DNA of 64,000 nucleotides from Geodermatophilus tzadiensis (GTDB taxonomy: Bacteria > Actinomycetota > Actinomycetes > Mycobacteriales > Geodermatophilaceae). The notes beneath the pieces were generated by a model. It made no database searches and was not told the DNA's origin. It saw only the letters and a program-made list of their open reading frames with translations. The position numbers and the translations under genes were made by a program. Location of the stretch: the NCBI RefSeq assembly GCF_003002915.1, contig NZ_PVTG01000001.1, positions 496,001-560,000 on the forward strand, read 5' to 3'. Below are positions 63,342 through 64,000 of this stretch, in pieces; the first letter of the stretch is position 1, and every line of letters begins with the position of its first letter.

Positions 63342-64000
63342 ATGCGACTCGTGCTCATGACCGCGGCGCGTCAGGCCACCACCGAGGTGCTGCCTGCCCT
63401 GGGCCTGCTCGGCCACCAGGTGCGCGTGGTGCCCCCGGAACTGTCCAGCCTGCTCGACGGCGACTCCGGCGACGTCGTGCTCGTCGACGCCCGCCACGAC
63501 CTCATCCAGGCCCGCACGCTGTGCGGCCTGCTGTCCTCCACCGGGGTGGCCTCCGCGCTGGTCGCGGTGCTCTCCGAGGGCGGGCTGGTCGCGCTGTCGG
63601 CCGACTGGGGTGTCGACGACGTGCTGCTCGACACCGCCGGCCCCGCCGAGGTCGACGCCCGGCTGAAGTGGGCCACCGCGCGCCGGCTCGCCGCCACCAC
63701 CCCGGCCGACGGCGCCGACGGCGGCGTCACCCAGGCCGGCGAGCTCGTCATCGACGAGCACAGCTACTCGGCCAAGCTGCGCGGGCGGCCGCTGGACCTC
63801 ACCTACAAGGAGTTCGAGCTCCTCAAGTACCTCGCCCAGCACCCGGGCCGGGTCTTCTCCCGGGCCCAGCTGCTGCAGGAGATCTGGGGCTACGACTACT
63901 TCGGCGGCACCCGCACCGTCGACGTCCACGTCCGCCGGCTGCGCGCCAAGCTCGGCACCGAGCACGAGGCGCTGATCGGCACGGTGCGCAACGTGGGCTA
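63342..64000 (+). CDS. glnR: GlnR, nitrogen regulator (C-terminus cut)
   Basis: The first 219 codons are present. Atypical receiver domain with [13 protein letters not shown] and a winged helix [40 protein letters not shown] (quoted in short parts). GlnR is an orphan OmpR-type regulator of ammonium and nitrate assimilation. GAGGAG precedes the ATG. Its position next to the LmeA-like and sulfurtransferase genes is conserved in mycobacteria (Rv0818). Confidence 0.93.
   Translation, partial: MRLVLMTAARQATTEVLPALGLLGHQVRVVPPELSSLLDGDSGDVVLVDARHDLIQARTLCGLLSSTGVASALVAVLSEGGLVALSADWGVDDVLLDTAGPAEVDARLKWATARRLAATTPADGADGGVTQAGELVIDEHSYSAKLRGRPLDLTYKEFELLKYLAQHPGRVFSRAQLLQEIWGYDYFGGTRTVDVHVRRLRAKLGTEHEALIGTVRNVG

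Noticed and set aside
1..64000. Prophage, CRISPR, toxin-antitoxin or defence island
   Set aside because: No integrase, repeat-spacer array, Cas, restriction or paired toxin genes were found; gene order follows conserved actinobacterial core regions.

Overview
The window is a dense, very GC-rich stretch from an actinobacterium: about 75 protein genes, no rRNA, tRNA, insertion sequence or CRISPR array seen. GTG starts are common, Shine-Dalgarno sequences are GGAGG-like, and gene junctions repeatedly overlap as GTGA or ATGA. Mycothiol (mshA), menaquinone, BldN- and RsiG-type developmental regulators, SenX3-RegX3, GlnR and bS22 all point to Actinobacteria. The MurD2-MurL pair and the overall style suggest Geodermatophilaceae or a near relative; this family assignment is an inference. 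Gene order closely follows the core known from Mycobacterium tuberculosis (roughly Rv0474 to Rv0529, then Rv0814c to Rv0818), so most of the window is conserved chromosome rather than an island.

Layout. 1-3580: menaquinone genes menD(partial)-menC on the minus strand and menE-menA on the plus strand, driven by a 41-bp divergent promoter. 3584-5055: small genes and an Lrp/AsnC regulator. 5183-17381: one minus-strand chain rex-hemA-hemC-hemD-hemB-(membrane protein)-hemL-phosphatase-tlpA-ccdA-resB-ccsB, joining heme synthesis to cytochrome c maturation behind a candidate Rex operator. 17606-20911: glutaredoxin-like protein, a BldN-type ECF sigma factor, its DUF5667 membrane partner and a HAD phosphatase. 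21022-27363: acyltransferase, epimerase, bS22, a BldC-like HTH protein, proC, a DJ-1/PfpI protein, a DTGR-repeat membrane protein and an exopolyphosphatase. 27436-32880: a Cys-rich protein, an MFS transporter fused to a degenerate thymidylate-kinase domain, a methyltransferase, a GlxA-type regulator and small proteins. 33057-42430: regX3-senX3 diverging from phoU across a Pho-box-like site, then gpmA, an MFS exporter, ybjN and mshA, an SDR enzyme and murB. 42490-46136: two overlapping methyltransferase-fold genes, PspC, DUF2516, an HbhA-like protein and an XRE regulator. 46225-52162: asparaginase, the c-di-GMP-responsive anti-sigma factor RsiG, ygfZ, fur, and murL-murD2. 52292-59181: nhaA, an unknown protein, a DUF885 protein, a nitrobindin-like protein lacking its heme histidine, a PAS-PP2C phosphatase and an NAD(P)-binding oxidoreductase. 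59376-64000: a sulfur cluster (DUF1416, sulfurtransferase, DUF4395, Cys leader peptide, thioredoxin), an LmeA-like protein, a membrane protein and glnR (partial).

Three signals run through the whole window. First, at least thirteen genes have a TAnnnT hexamer 6-8 nt before the start codon, the arrangement of leaderless actinobacterial mRNAs; these hexamers were used to choose starts. Second, three loci carry a related GC-rich palindromic element immediately after a minus-strand stop codon; its stems covary around a GAGCnnGCGA loop and it is the least explained structure here. Third, redox (Rex), phosphate (SenX3-RegX3), nitrogen (GlnR), sulfur (Cys leader peptide), iron (Fur) and c-di-GMP (RsiG) regulators all occur in 64 kb, each next to metabolic genes.
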